In this document: piece by piece, positions 35,252-47,398 of the stretch
Numbering within the stretch: the stretch's first letter is position 1
Layout: the number at the start of each line of letters is the position of its first letter
Assembly (NCBI GenBank): GCA_023897205.1
Contig: JAHWDD010000001.1
Span: 3,410,001-3,474,000 of the forward strand
Source: Exophiala sp. HKRS030
Lineage: Eukaryota; Ascomycota; Eurotiomycetes; Chaetothyriales; Herpotrichiellaceae
Direction: 5' to 3'
DNA length: 64,000 nt
Translations under genes and position numbers: made by a program
Notes under the pieces: generated by a model
Told to the model about the DNA's origin: nothing
Seen by the model: the letters and a program-made list of their open reading frames with translations, nothing else
Database searches by the model: none

Positions 35252-35890
35252 GTTGGATTTTCACTTGCGCCCGAGGAAATGGAGTTCGCAGAGTAACCAG
35301 TATTTTCACGATCTCACGATCACACAGTGATTGTAACCTGATGATTCGAGATGCTAGACACAAATTGCCCATTCCACTCTGTGTTGAGAAAAACCGTTCT
35401 GAATGTTTTCGTCCCAAGAAGAAGGAAAAAGCCTTCCATGCGGTCCTAGCAAACGCAATCACGTGACATGGAAAAGGCCAGTCTTAGCACTAAACTCACG
35501 TCGAGAACGACCAGGCGTGCCTGCAGGTGGCTGTTAGGTGGCTGTGGTGGCTGTGACTGTGGCAATCGGATTTAACACGTGATCATTTCAACGACAACCT
35601 CCGCGACTCCGTGTGTCCGGAAATCTTTTCACTCACCGACTCCAATCAAACTTTCACGGCCAGCGGCCAGCCAGCGCACCAACCGCACAACCCGCAATTC
35701 CTCCATCCTCAAAATCTGCCGCAGCCTATAACCCCACCAACTGTCATTGGTTGATCACGCACCGGCAAACAGTTCAGAGTTCAGCAATTCATACATTGTC
35801 TCTCCCCTCCCAAGAATTCTTTCCGGAGTGTCGCGAGCTACCACCTTCACTTCTGCTTCACAGCCGTAGGCGGCATTCTGTGCCGCCGAC
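35252..35890. promoter_or_regulatory. Divergent promoter region of rpb6 and TFIIIA
   Basis: 639 bp lie between the two start codons. It contains repeated GTGGCTGT units (35527-35555) and a C-rich leader towards TFIIIA. No RNA gene is seen. Confidence 0.5.
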
Positions 35891-37527
35891 ATGCCTAGAT
35901 CTAGCAGAACTCCCCATTCGGACGACCAAGACGACGACGATGACTTTGATCTTTGCGACGACTCTGATTTCGATTTTTCCGAAGGAGAAAACGACGACGA
36001 TCTCGACGCTCGCTCACAAATCGGCGACACTCCGGCCACTACCCCCTCTCCGGCAGTACCTCACGTCTCTCGAGACCGAAAACTTTGAAGTGTCCCTGGG
36101 CAGATTGCGACAAAGCTTTCAACCGTCAAGCCCGACTTAAAGAGCACATTCGATCTCACACAAATGAGCGTCCCTTTAAATGTTCATATTTCCCCTGCAC
36201 CAAGGCCTTCCTCCGAGACAGTCATCTAAAGCATCATGTGAAGAGCCAACATCAGAGGATACGTGATCACCAATGTGACTATCAAGACTGTGGAAAATCT
36301 TTCACTACAGCCACACGATTGCGTAGACATCTGGACACCCATGAAGGCCAACGATTCCGATGCCATTATCGTGAATGTGGACAGGAATTCCGAAAACAAG
36401 GCACGTTAGATCGACATATTTTGTCAGTTCATCAGAATATAAAGCCATTTCCGTGTCAGGAGCTTGATTCTATAACGCATGAACCTTGTGTCAAGGCATA
36501 TGATACTGCTGAAAAGTTGCGCGCACATCAGAGAGCAAAACACGATCCTGCCCGTTTCTCATGTCTGGAATGTGAACAGCAGAATCAAGCTCTCAAAGCC
36601 TCTGGCGACCTAGATCCTAGCAAACGAGTCATCGCAAACTTCACAACGTACGGAGAGTTTCAGGCGCATCTCAAGATCGTACATCCGCCGACCTGTCCTC
36701 ATTGTCCGACCTCTTTCACCACCAACAAAGAGTTGACCCGCCATCTAGAACTTCAGCATGGTGTGCTTCCACCAGGAGGCCCCACAAAGAACCCTACATT
36801 CCCCTGTCATCATGAGGGTTGCGGGAAGACATTCACGAAAAAGGGCAACCTGAACATTCACGTTAAGACTGTTCACGAGAACCGCCGCGATTTTGTCTGT
36901 GGTCAGACAGAGATCGCAGTGTCTGATGAAGTCACCAGTGAGATTACGGCCATCAAAGGCTGTGCACGTGCTTTCACAAGCAAAGCCAGCCTTGAAGAGC
37001 ATGTCCGTACCGCTCATCTCGGGCTTCAGAGTAAACGCATGGTGCGTGAGAGGAAACGAAAGGCTGACAACGCCGAAGTCGAAGTTCAAGCTCCGAAGAA
37101 GCGTAAACCACGCAAAGACAAAGGTATTCTGAAAACTTCGGCCCTTGCATCCCTTGTTGGAGGCTCTCACAAACAAGAAGATATCCTTTACTACGGCACT
37201 CACGATCCCGAAGCAGGCGATGTAGACAACGACTATACCGCACGTGACGATGATCTCCTCTCCGGGTCTGTCACTATGTTGGGTGATCAGCTGTACTATG
37301 GCGGAAACACGTATCATTACTCGACGGGTGAATACCCGACCGCTCCAGCACCATTCTCTCCACCTGTGCTCGACTCTAGGAGAACACAGCATGAAACAAA
37401 CACGAATGGAAATCTTGAGGATGATATCTTCGAATTTGAATATCCGGCCCCTCCCACTCACTCACGCATTGACGATGCATTCTTTGGTGCATTCGAGCAA
37501 CACTGCTTGGATGACAGTCCCTACTAG
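35891..37527 (+). CDS. Transcription factor IIIA, nine zinc fingers (frame broken near 36080)
   Basis: TFIIIA binds the internal control region of 5S rRNA genes and recruits TFIIIC, TFIIIB and RNA polymerase III. ATG 35891 opens an acidic head (DDDDDFDLCDDSDFDFSEG). The zinc fingers lie in the next frame: CPWADCDKAFNRQARLKEH is the first, and at least nine Cys2His2-type units follow, including CGKTFTKKGNLNIH. They end in a basic nuclear-signal-like stretch (KKRKPRKDK) and an acidic tail. The head ends RDRKL at a stop (36086-36088), but adding one A to AAAA at 36079-36082 reads RDRKTLKCPW without interruption. The finger frame has no ATG of its own at its start, which supports one gene. Confidence 0.92.
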
Positions 37528-38092
37528 AGCTCCAAGCAATTTCCTCGACTTTAACGATTTCCAAAAGCTATGATACCCCAACCATTTTGCCCACTAAAAT
37601 ATTCACGCCAGCAACGCTTCCACGGCATTGTCCTTACAAAAGCTACAAAAGCCTGCAAACGCACTAGATCGACATCTTTATGATATTGCATGAACTGAAA
37701 GGTGGTTATTGGGTCTGGACTTGACTGATTCTTTTAGGAGACATGATTTTGCGATGGCGTCTTAAGATCTAAAAGCATGGCGTACGGCACTTGTGTGGTA
37801 GCCACACAATGATGAGCTCCTAGAGACTTGAACAAAGAGGCTCGAGAAGAAAAGTGATAGTGTATAGAGTTGAACATGAGATAATGATATTAAGATTCTT
37901 GATAAGGCCAAGTCATCGTATTTTGCTCCTCACAGCCACAGCCACAGACGGGCGCCGAATTTTGCGCTTTGGTTTCGTACAGACAAAGATTCAAGCAAGT
38001 TGTTCAGGCACATGACTGTTTGCCTGACAGGATAGCATATTAGCAAGAATCTTTGTTAGTATCATACCACAACGTGGATGCAAATGATACCT
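37528..38092. other. Intergenic gap between convergent genes
   Basis: 3' regions of TFIIIA and the SDR gene; AT-rich parts, no gene seen. Confidence 0.5.
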
Positions 38093-38983
38093 TCATGGCT
38101 TTTTGACTTTATCCTGGCCCCTTTGCTCCCGGAGCTTTTGTTCCAAGACATCTAATCCCGACATCTTCTTATGAGTTCCATCCATCCATCCGACTGGGAG
38201 TAAAGTGGCGAGCCTTGCTAGATTAGCCAGTGCACCGCGAAATATCAAGTAACTTGGCTTGTCATGGCTGAGATCCCTGGCGACCTGTTTGGCCCATGTG
38301 GTAGCGTCGAGTTTGTTCATTCCAGGTTGATCTCCGTTCATAGGCGCTTCAATTGCATCCTTGGCCACGTTGTAGATGGAGTCAGCCGGTAGCACAGCGT
38401 CGTTTGAGTTTTGGAAAAAGGTCGACTGCACCCCACCGGTCACAAGGTTGACGACTCGTATGCCGAAAGGGGCGAGCTCGAGCCGTAGATTCTCAGTGAT
38501 GCTTGTCGCTGCTGCCTTTGCAGCATTGTACGCCCCGTGAAAAGCTATGCCGCAGCCTAAGAGACTTGCGCCGGAAGTGTGGTTCGCTATGATTGGGCCT
38601 CGAGATGATTTGAGGAGTAAAGGCAAGAAGGCGCGTGTTACTCGGATGATGGAAAACACATTGAGGTCGAAAACTGCGCTCGTTTGTTCGAGATCCATGT
38701 GGATCACGGGCATGCAGTAACCTCCGCCAGCGTTGTTGACGAGGGCGTCCAACGAGCCTCCGGTGAGTGCCGTGACTTCTGCAACAGCAGCAGCGATTGA
38801 ATCCTCGGAGCCCACATCCATTCGCACGTATTCAATACCAGCGGTACGCACCGCTGTTAACTTCGAAATGTTACGGGCAGAGGCGATGACTCGCCATCCA
38901 TTCTGATGCAGGGCTATAGCGAGAGCCGACCCCAAACTGCCATCTGAGCAGCCTGTGACCAGGACTGTCTTTCCCCGTATCAT
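38093..38983 (-). CDS. Short-chain dehydrogenase/reductase (Ayr1-like)
   Basis: A classical SDR of 296 residues in one exon. The NADP(H)-binding TGCSDGSLGSALA lies near residue 10, NNAGG near residue 89, the catalytic Ser in NHTSGAS near 137 and the YNAAK Tyr/Lys pair near 152. The TGCS variant is usual in fungal relatives of 1-acyl-dihydroxyacetone-phosphate reductase, which sit on lipid droplets or the ER. A hydrophobic segment in the last third (IFRGALANLARLATLLPVGW) would suit membrane association. The actual substrate is not known. It is divergent from a Zn2Cys6 regulator, which may control it. Confidence 0.85.
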   Translation of the reverse strand: MIRGKTVLVTGCSDGSLGSALAIALHQNGWRVIASARNISKLTAVRTAGIEYVRMDVGSEDSIAAAVAEVTALTGGSLDALVNNAGGGYCMPVIHMDLEQTSAVFDLNVFSIIRVTRAFLPLLLKSSRGPIIANHTSGASLLGCGIAFHGAYNAAKAAATSITENLRLELAPFGIRVVNLVTGGVQSTFFQNSNDAVLPADSIYNVAKDAIEAPMNGDQPGMNKLDATTWAKQVARDLSHDKPSYLIFRGALANLARLATLLPVGWMDGTHKKMSGLDVLEQKLREQRGQDKVKKP

Positions 38984-39684
38984 GATTATGGAAGTGAATT
39001 TTTAAGGCCGAATATGGCGAGTGTTGGAGTGCTGTGGTGACTCTTGTTGAGACTGAAGTTGAGAAGGTTCTGCACCTCGGAACCTGTGCCAATCATTTAT
39101 ATAAGAGTCTTTGGCCTCTCTTGTGGATTCGAGGCCACGCTCCATAGATTGCATCGTTCACAGCAATGATTCGCACACAAGAAACTCTCGCTTAGCATTC
39201 GACACTTACAGTTTACGCGCAGTATTGTCCACCAAACTTTCCTATCACCGTAGGTCGAACGCTTATCTCAAAGTTGCTCCGTGCATTATAAATCCAAAAG
39301 CGCCGCCTCATGGCGAGAATTGTCTCAACGATTCAAGGTGTAAGATTGCTCCTAGGCTGAAGTGTTGTCTATTGTCCTCGGACAGTCGTTGCGCCGGCTG
39401 TTGTGGATGTTTGGAACCTTGGGGAAATGCCTTGCGCTAGTCCCGTTACAGTAGGTTTCGCGCCTGCCTTGGCACCACGGCGTCCACGGCGTCGCACCTG
39501 CCCAGAATCGCTACGTCTTGGATTCAGGGTGACGGACTACGGACGACGGTCATCTGCCAATGTTTGAGCAAACTATGATCTTAAACCTCTCTTTTACTCC
39601 CGCCATCACATGAGTCTTGACCCATCATGTGTCTTGAGTCTCCCGTTCGCTGTCTTGAGACGGCCGTCTAGTTGATATCACAAG
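38984..39684. promoter_or_regulatory. Divergent region between SDR and Zn2Cys6 regulator
   Basis: About 700 bp with no gene. Three copies of GTCTTGA (39614, 39631 and 39652) cluster within 45 bp, ending 26 bp before the regulator's ATG. A short palindrome, AGACGGCCGTCT, lies at 39658-39669. These are candidate operator-like signals. Confidence 0.4.
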
Positions 39685-41074
39685 ATGCCTCGACGCAGCC
39701 GTGGTTGTCAAGCATGTCGGCAAAGACGGAGAAAGTGCGACGGAGCACTCCCCTCGTGTCAATGGTGTCTTAGGCAGAATCGGCCTTGCTCAGGCCCTGT
39801 TCAAGGTCCCGTCATCATCAACGAGACCAACAATGTTATCTTACGACATGGGAAGGGAGAGTCAACCCCCGATAATGTTTCGGTTTCTTTGACAAGTCAA
39901 CCATCACATAAGACAATCTCCTATGTCGGATTTCTGGCGGATTTCTTTTCGTCTCTCTCATGCAGCGATGACAATCTGCCACTCCCGATATGGCTAACCC
40001 GGGTGGGACAATTAACCCAGACCCAGAGGGGCACTGCTCTCGACCGTTCATTACTCGCAACCGCTACGGCCTACTGTGGGGTACAGGCGAGCAATCCATC
40101 AATCATCCGGGAGGCATGTCGAATGTATGGCGAAGCGCTCTCCCTTCAATCCAGGTCGTTGTCTACACACTCGACAGCCCCCACAATCGTCGAAATATGC
40201 ACCTCTGTCGTTTTGTCACTATTTGAAGCAATATGGTGTACCGACATCGAAGCTTATTGTCAGCATCTATCCGCTGCTCGGGAGATGCTAGCCTTGTCTA
40301 TGCCGAAGCTGTCACAGGCGGACGAAGATCAGCAGAAGCTACTCAGGCAAGTCTATATGCATGTTCAATATCAAAGTGTATGAGAACAATGTACTTCGGT
40401 TTTGGTGTTAGTATTCACGTTGCCTACAGGTTGTTACCGTTTTCGTGGCGCCATCGCACTGCCTAATATCAGGAGAAATGGCGAGAAAAGGTTCCGCAAC
40501 TGTTCTCTGGGAACTTCCAAGCGCCCAACAACCCCTTATTGACAAAATTATGGTTCAACTTTTCAAGCTCGGCAAGATCATTGCCACCAATACCCATAAA
40601 CTTGTCCACTCGTCACACGCCATCGAAGAGATTGATTCTTGCATACAGTCTTTGTCAGATGAATACTATGATGAAGCTTTTATAAGTGGCCGAGGCTTGG
40701 AATACCCGGATCCTGGCCATAGGAAGTATCGAGATGCCACGACCGCAGTAACGCTAACGTACTTTGCTACGGCGAGAATATTGTTATCCATGATTTCCGA
40801 CTGGCCGGACACGTTGCACATGCCAATTATGGAAGAAAACCACCAGACAATTCTTGACTGCGTGGGTTACCTCTTTACTCTACAGGGAAATAGTCTTTCG
40901 ACTTTTCTACCATTGCTTTTGCCTATAACCCTCGTAGCAATGCACAGCAGCTCACGGGAACATCGTCAAACAGCGCTCACAATGATCAAGTCTCGCTCAC
41001 AGCATTCGATATTTGGAGGCCTTGCAATGGGGCTTGCAATGAGGATAGTTCAGACGGGGCCATCAGCCTATTAG
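39685..41074 (+). CDS. Zn2Cys6 fungal transcription factor
   Basis: Exon 1 is 39685-40377, the intron 40378-40429 (GTATGA, TACAG) and exon 2 40430-41074, giving 445 residues. The binuclear zinc cluster lies at the N-terminus: CQACRQRRRKC, then CQWC and C at spacing C-x2-C-x6-C-x6-C-x2-C-x6-C. A middle region with IYV-like and SLFEAIWCTD helices resembles the fungal-specific regulatory domain (Fungal_trans_2 type). The donor falls exactly before an in-frame stop, and the phase-0 join QS-VVTVF restores a long open frame. It is probably a pathway-specific DNA-binding regulator, with the adjacent divergent SDR an obvious candidate target. Confidence 0.88.
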
Positions 41075-41652
41075 TGTAGAAAGTCAAGACAGGTGCCTTT
41101 CACGAGTTTCATCAATTCAATGGCCGGTTACGACAGTGGCAGCAAAACTGTAGGCCGGAAGATCCTATCCTATTCTCTGCCCACGGAGGTTTTGTCCGTA
41201 ATTTCGTAATTTTACCACAGCCTACCTCTTTAACACGCTGATCATGAGTTACGGCCTAATCCTCACGGATTTATTAGCCGGGCTCCGAGACGCAGGATTA
41301 TCTGGCATACCACCAAATTGTTCTCCACAGACCCAAACTTGGAGTTCTGTACCACCTCGAAAATGAGTTGACTTTATGCTTCACCGAAGAGATACTATAT
41401 GAAATGGTTGATTGCCCGAATCGATCGATCATGATCCATGATGATTTCTATATCACAAGCAAGCGGCTTTTACGGTATTGTCAGTGGGTTGAGGGGAGCT
41501 CCGAGCTTGTGGAAGAACTTCCCGTGCACGTCATATGATGTAAAAGGCATGTTATGACGCGATGAAATCGCCCATCATCAGGTAGGTAGGAATAATGTTT
41601 CGAAAGTGATATTGACCTAGAGGTATCCCCTGGTATTCACTAAGCCTTAGCG
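41075..41652. other. Intergenic stretch without a recognised gene
   Basis: No coding signal noticed; ordinary composition. Confidence 0.5.
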
Positions 41653-42103
41653 ATGCATTTGCCCGGCAGCCAACTCACAGTCGTCAACATGCAGGCTATG
41701 ATTTACCGTCAAACACTGGCGCTTCGTGCGCCCATCACACGAGCATCTAAGAAGTCGTGTCGATTCCAGCGTCAGAATGCGAGCAGATCTTATGCAGAGC
41801 CGGGAGACACCACGAGATCAGTTAAGCCGTCAGCGACAGGACAGAAGGACAGTAAAGCACCTTTGTCAGTAATACCAAGAATCAGATGCCCTATCGTATG
41901 CTAACAAGCACAGATTTGCTATTGGTGCAGTTGTTGCAGCCATTCCGTTATACTATTTCTTCCACAGCAACAAACCTCCTCGGGATGGACAGGCTACTAT
42001 CGAAGAAAAAAGACGGCGAGGAGACCCTTCTAAAGAGTTTAGAGATCCGAGAGATAGTGATGTCAAGACCTTGGAACAGAAGAAGGCCAAAGAGGGACGC
42101 TAG
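41653..42103 (+). CDS. Small putative mitochondrial membrane protein, unknown function
   Basis: Exon 1 runs to 41864. The intron 41865-41913 has GTCAGT, a GCTAAC branch site and CACAG. Exon 2 runs to the stop at 42101-42103. The N-terminal half is rich in Arg, Ser, Ala and Gln without acidic residues (RQTLALRAPITRASKK, RSYAEP), as in mitochondrial presequences. After the splice comes FAIGAVVAAIPLYYFFHS, a single membrane helix, then a charged soluble tail ending KAKEGR. The start may be 41653 or 41689, where the shorter form begins MQAMIYRQ. Small inner-membrane proteins of this layout are common in fungi, but I cannot name the family. Confidence 0.6.
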
Positions 42104-43632
42104 TTCAATGCAGATGTAACATGTACGAAAAAGCCTGGAATCTGGGTTGGGACATATGGGTCAAAAGTTTGGACTGAAAAGATCGTGGCCATGATTTCGA
42201 GTGGCGTTTGGGCTCAAGCCCTCTCGCTCATCCTTCCTCTTACCAGAAGGAGTGTCCGGAAAGTTGCTGCATCATTAAGCATTGTCTCAGCATGATGGAC
42301 TTCCAGAATTGTGGAATCTTGCATAATTTTGCGATGGTTTATCACACACATTCATACCAGAAAAATTTCTTCCTCAAGATGGAGGCACGGCATGACACAT
42401 CCAGGAGATAGATCCATAGCATTTATACTCCAAAACATGTGCAGCAACTTCTGACAAATACTGATGTGCTTGAACAGTGGATATCCTGGACTATGTGTGC
42501 GAAAAGAAGTCTCGTTTCTTTGGAATGGTCAAAAGTGGTGACCACGAGCCAAGATAATGTCAGCAGAATTGAATTCCAAGATGTCCCAAACGAGGGGATC
42601 TATCCTGTCATCCGACTTAGCGATCATGATTCATGACTTCCGGCGATATGAGATCCCCTTTGCATACCAAGCTATCACCCTACCAACTTAGGTAGCAAGA
42701 AACCTCGGTATCGCGCAACATTTCCTTATCAAACACTGCATAACTTTCTCTTGTGCCGATATGCCTAGAGACGGCTCGGTCATGAAGGCAGATCGGAATC
42801 CGAAGGATATACGAGAAGCTGAGGGTCTCTTGGTCAGTGCGCCCGATTTTTCCATACATGGCCGAACTCAACCCATCCATATTGTCTCTGGATCGTTTTC
42901 AGGTCATGTCGACAAGGTTCATTGACTGAGGATTCATGATGAGATAGGATCATGGAAGTCAAATGCTGATGCAGACCCCTTGACATACAGTTCAAAGTGC
43001 GATCCAGAACTCACCCATGTCACCGAAATGGGCAGGCGGAAAAACTTTGCAGGCTTCCAGAACACTTCCGCTCTCACACGAAATCAAAGCACAGGCCTTT
43101 CTGGAATGATGAAGATATCCAAACCCCTAGGGGTCGTGAATGGAGCTTCAAGACCCGAACGAGCCAGAACCGGATTCGATGTTCCCGGAGAAGGTGATGA
43201 TCGTCGCCCCTGGGCATGGCCAAAGCTCCAAAAGATCTCCCATCACCTTCTCCAAGACTTTGTCGACCGTGCGCTTGGGAAAAGGAAATTCGATATTGCG
43301 GCAAAGGCTGATGTCATCTGCCCTGTGCGACACTCTACTCTTCATGCGCTAACCCGGAGAATGGCAAACGTGCCGGCCAGCGGACCCTTGCACGACCTGA
43401 TCGGAACCATGAATTCGGAAACCTCTCTCCACGTGGTGTTGCGACAACGTGGGTGATGCGCAGAGGACCCGACGTAAGGGTTCCTCGATTGTAAGCGAAG
43501 TTCAAGATTGCGCACTGGCCTCCCAGGAGTGCACGGTCGCTTGGATGATGGCAATGACCCCGTCGTCGCGAAGAATGACTCGAAAGTTCGTAAGGGTTTC
43601 TCCTTATCTCCATCTCTCTCCCTCTCTCGGTC
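42104..43632. other. Intergenic stretch with only doubtful reading frames
   Basis: Frames at 42980-43456 (plus) and 43148-43345 (minus) are open but overlap antisense and have no recognisable domain, start context or splice partner. I do not call a gene here. Confidence 0.45.
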
Positions 43633-44193
43633 GTGGAGGTTGCGATGGGGGTGATGGTATATCTATCCGAACAGGATCCCACCCACCCATCGACTCACGA
43701 TACGACACGGCACGATATGTTGTTGTTCTCCAGCGAGCAGTGCACTATGCATCGACCGAAACCCTTCCGCCTCCCTCTCAGCATCTTAGAGGGCTTGCGA
43801 CTACGCAAGAAGACACAGGACCGGAAAGAGGACCGAGAGTGCAACAAACGATGGTCAGACGTCTACCAGGCTCACACTCTCGCCTGCGAGCAAGCCATAA
43901 ACAACTCATCAGACAAAATCCTGGAACCACCGCCACCCCCTGTCGAAGAATACCCGATCAGCTTGTATGTCGGGTTCGCTGAGTCTGACGATGCCAGCTT
44001 CTACACCATCCATACAGAGACACCGACTTCGCCTCGCAGTTGCTGTCGCTTGTTCCTGCACAAGAACGACATGCCGGACAGGGAGGTCTTGCGTTGTCCG
44101 GTCGAGATATGCTATGTCTGCGACCTTGAGGATATCAAGGAGAATATGAAGTACGCTGGCATTCGCAACACAGCTCTCTATCAGTGGTTATGA
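43633..44193 (+). CDS. Hypothetical protein, no family recognised
   Basis: An open frame of up to 186 residues. The composition of the second half looks protein-like: LPLSILEGLRLRKK, a charged stretch KTQDRKEDRECNKRW, PPPPPVEEYPISLYVGF, DASFYTIHTE and RCPVEICYVCDLEDIKENM. The early part (to about residue 32) is less convincing, and the real start may be a later ATG (43720 or 43748). No signal peptide, membrane helix or motif is visible. It converges with the unknown gene at 44687-45514. It could be a remnant or a lineage-specific gene. Confidence 0.35.
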   Translation: MEVAMGVMVYLSEQDPTHPSTHDTTRHDMLLFSSEQCTMHRPKPFRLPLSILEGLRLRKKTQDRKEDRECNKRWSDVYQAHTLACEQAINNSSDKILEPPPPPVEEYPISLYVGFAESDDASFYTIHTETPTSPRSCCRLFLHKNDMPDREVLRCPVEICYVCDLEDIKENMKYAGIRNTALYQWL

Positions 44194-44686
44194 TCTTTCT
44201 TCTCTCACATGGGAGATTCGTTCTACAGCTTTTGCAGAGCACGATCGTGCCTTCGGTGTCAGCACATATCGCCGAGATGCACAGAAGAGCACTTGCGCCA
44301 GAGAATGCCGGGTCAATCTCATGAACCATTGACATCTGCCCGGGGCTGAAATAGCCGCACCCGCGAGTGACAGGTTGACATTCTCTATATCACAAAGTGG
44401 TTGGAGGCTCTCTAAGGATAGTATCACCTCTCCGCGTGTTGAAGGCTGTAGGAGCAGACGATGCAGCCACGACTGTCTTTCGGACCAAGTGCAAGCAGAC
44501 GACGAAGACGAGATTTAAAGACGTCTGAATTTATGGCACAATGTTTTAGATTGGCTATGGCCATAAGAGCTATCCACTTCTATTGAGGGCACGTACCGCA
44601 CCATGATAGGGCACGAAAACTTGTTCGATATTCCAAGCCTTCATCCTCATCGACGAGCACAACTCGATCAAGGCCAATTTGACCAT
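44194..44686. other. Intergenic gap between convergent genes
   Basis: Nothing recognised in this 493-bp gap. Confidence 0.5.
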
Positions 44687-45514
44687 TTAAGCATGATAAT
44701 TGACTTTGTAGTCAATAACATCAAGCAATACCAAAGTCGGACCACCATTGACATACGCATCCGGGACATTGATCACCCTCCGCAGGAAAGGAAACAAAAT
44801 ACCGTCGACCTTCTGATGGTCGAAACTATAGTGAGAAATAGTCCCTGAAGCGCCAGTGATCGGCGAGGCGAAATCATTCCTTCTCAGCTTGTTATCACCG
44901 TCGAAATAGAATCGTTGCACCTTGTCATGTGCAGCAAACCCGTCCGGGTATGTCACCTCAAGGCCACGCCATTCGGAGCCCGCGCCAGGCTCAAGTAATG
45001 GATCGATCTCTCGAGTTTGAAATCCAGGCCAGGTCCAGACAAAGGGAGTAAAGAGATAGTTCCATAAAGCATAGCCACGGAAGTACAGCAGATGCAACTC
45101 ATCCCATGGTGTAGTGAGTTCATGACCCTGGAAGGCATCTCTAGCATTCTCACGGGATTTTACAATGGTACCATCGGCGGCTTCGATCCAGACCTTGTCA
45201 TTGGTCCAGATCAATCTGTGAGTTGGATCGAGGCCTTTGATACCGAAGTCGCGGGCCTCATAGATGAGCTTAGGAGGGTTTGCAAAGGCTTGTGCGTGGA
45301 TCGTCGTATGTCCAGGGTATCCCTTGAGCGCGAACAAGACACCGGTGACACTGATGTTGACCGAGATGGATTCTATCTTGTTGTAAAGGTCGAGACCACC
45401 TTGTGCATCGACGACAGCTGTGAGGAGGTCGGAGCTAAAATAGGATGTCAATGAACGGTCAATGAAATTGAGAAGAAGCATGTCATCTCACCTTTCTGCG
45501 TGTATCGTCGCCAT
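44687..45514 (-). CDS. Conserved-looking protein of unknown function, 256 residues
   Basis: Exon 1 (45514-45492) encodes MATIHAE. The intron 45491-45435 has GTGAGA and TTTTAG. The long second exon reads on in phase (SSDLLTAVVDAQGG). The protein alternates polar and hydrophobic residues with many aromatics (VWIEAADGTIVKSREN, RGYALWNYLFTPFVWTWPGF, VQRFYFDGDNKLRR, HYSFDHQKVDGILFPFLRRV), which suggests a beta-rich fold with repeated strands, as in lipid-binding, lipoprotein-carrier-like proteins. That comparison is only an impression. There is no signal peptide or catalytic motif that I can name. The splice signal is good and the frame is clean, so it is probably a real gene. Confidence 0.65.
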
Positions 45515-47398
45515 TTTGTCTAAATGTGCTTCTGCTTTGCTCTATCAATCTCTGTTGTCAAGTTGAGTTCTGCCCTTCGACTTCTGATGCAGAAATCCCG
45601 TAACCTTTATACCTGGAACATAGTACAAGGAGAACCCACCGGCGGCAAGGAACCTCTTGCATGAAACACGCCGTTTGAGAGCAAGACAGTCAGCAAACCT
45701 CAAAGTAATCACGACAAACTGTGTGCAAAGCACGCCGCTGTACTCGAGTTAAGGTACGAGCTTGGCTTGGACCGGATGTCCGTATCATCTCCTGTTCTCA
45801 CTGGTCCAGACGTCAAACAGCCTGGAGCTTTGATACTCCAAATGCGGAAGACATCGAGTTGCCGTGTGAGATGTGATATGTCCCAAGACTCCTAGCTCTT
45901 ATTGAGGCTACAAGTAGCACAAGATGGGGATGAAAGCAGTCAAGGCTGGAGTCCATAACTAGGAATTTACTCGAGTTGGAACAGAATGATTAGTATCCAG
46001 GCTGGATTATTATGTAATAATCACCGTGACACAGGGGAACCTTGGAAGATTTGTACTGGAGTGAAGAAAGCAGCGTGCACGGCCTAAGGTCTCGAATGAC
46101 GGAGAACCCACTTTTTCAATCCCGAGTGGAAAGGACGGGCCATGGCAGAGATGGGGAACCTGTTCAAATCGCTGATGGAGAAATCGGCAGTCGATGGTCA
46201 AGCACTGGGCTGAACCGTAAGATCTCAACCGCACACATGACCAAAGAGGCCGAGGTTATTCATACTTGACCTGGATGGGTTGCTTCGTCAAGTATGAAGG
46301 GGAATATTCAGTCTCGCTTTTCAGCCCACATCAGGCTGCGTGCATTCGTTAAAATACTTGTGATCTCAACCAAATTACCGTCAGCAGAAGCAGAATGATC
46401 CCTGAAGCCGAGTGAGTTGCCAGTTGTGCCTCTGAATCAGTGGACACGGGAATCGGTGCTCGTGAATCTCCACGACTCAAGGCCCCTTGGTACGCATCTT
46501 TTCGGGAGAACAATCTGACAAAAGTACAAAGTCGAAGTCCCAACCATTATGAGATATGCTGGTGTGCAAATACGCCGCGCACATGACTCAAGCCTCGAGC
46601 ACGTGGCAGGCTAAGTCTGACATGTCTGATTGTGAATTAGAGGAGGAAAGCACGAAATCTGCGTTCCCCCGCACCTGCTGCTTTTGAATGTACCAATATC
46701 CAACTAAAGGCAGGCACGGGCGAGGAAATGTGGGAAGTCACGCCCAAGGTCATCGGACTGCGCAGAATGGAAGGAACTACCAGCAGTATCCATATGACGT
46801 GCCGCGTATGACGGATAAGGACAGCAACGCAACGCGTATTCGTGCGCTTGCCCGCTTCCCACCCTCGACCTATCAAGCTACACAACCACATCCTACGCCA
46901 CCTTTGCTGATGATCATAACCTACTCTGTACATGTCAACCAACACCACTTACGCTCAAGCGCCGCCAGCCTACACTTCGTTATCAGACATTTTCAACCCT
47001 CCACTCATCTGCTGGGACTTGTCACCCGGGTACTAACTTAGGCTAGGGCCAATCCCGTCTTCTTGCAAGGCTTAACCGAACGCACCCTTTGCTGCTACCG
47101 GAGTGATACTGATCCATGTGTGGACCCTGATACTACCTTGGATCGATGTTGTCAAACGATGCAGATATTCCTCATCGTATCCGACATGTTCATTCATCGC
47201 ATCACACGATTTGTGAGCGATCATCTCCGAAATGGATTTTTTAATATAAAATCTCGTGTTACACCTCGTCTTGGCTCTTTTTACCACACCTGGAGCGACC
47301 TGGCTGCTGATTTAGCAGAAGACAAGCACTCTCGATATTCACCCATTCCATATGTTCACTGGTCAATAGAACAACCTCGCGGCTACTAAGGAAAAACC
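45515..47398. other. Intergenic stretch without a recognised gene
   Basis: Nearly 1.9 kb with only short, unrelated frames. It should contain the promoters of the leftward unknown gene and of the rightward transporter. No RNA gene or repeat was noticed. Confidence 0.5.

Noticed and set aside
42980..43456. 158-codon plus-strand frame
   Set aside because: Overlaps antisense open frames, has no motif or splice context and unremarkable composition.
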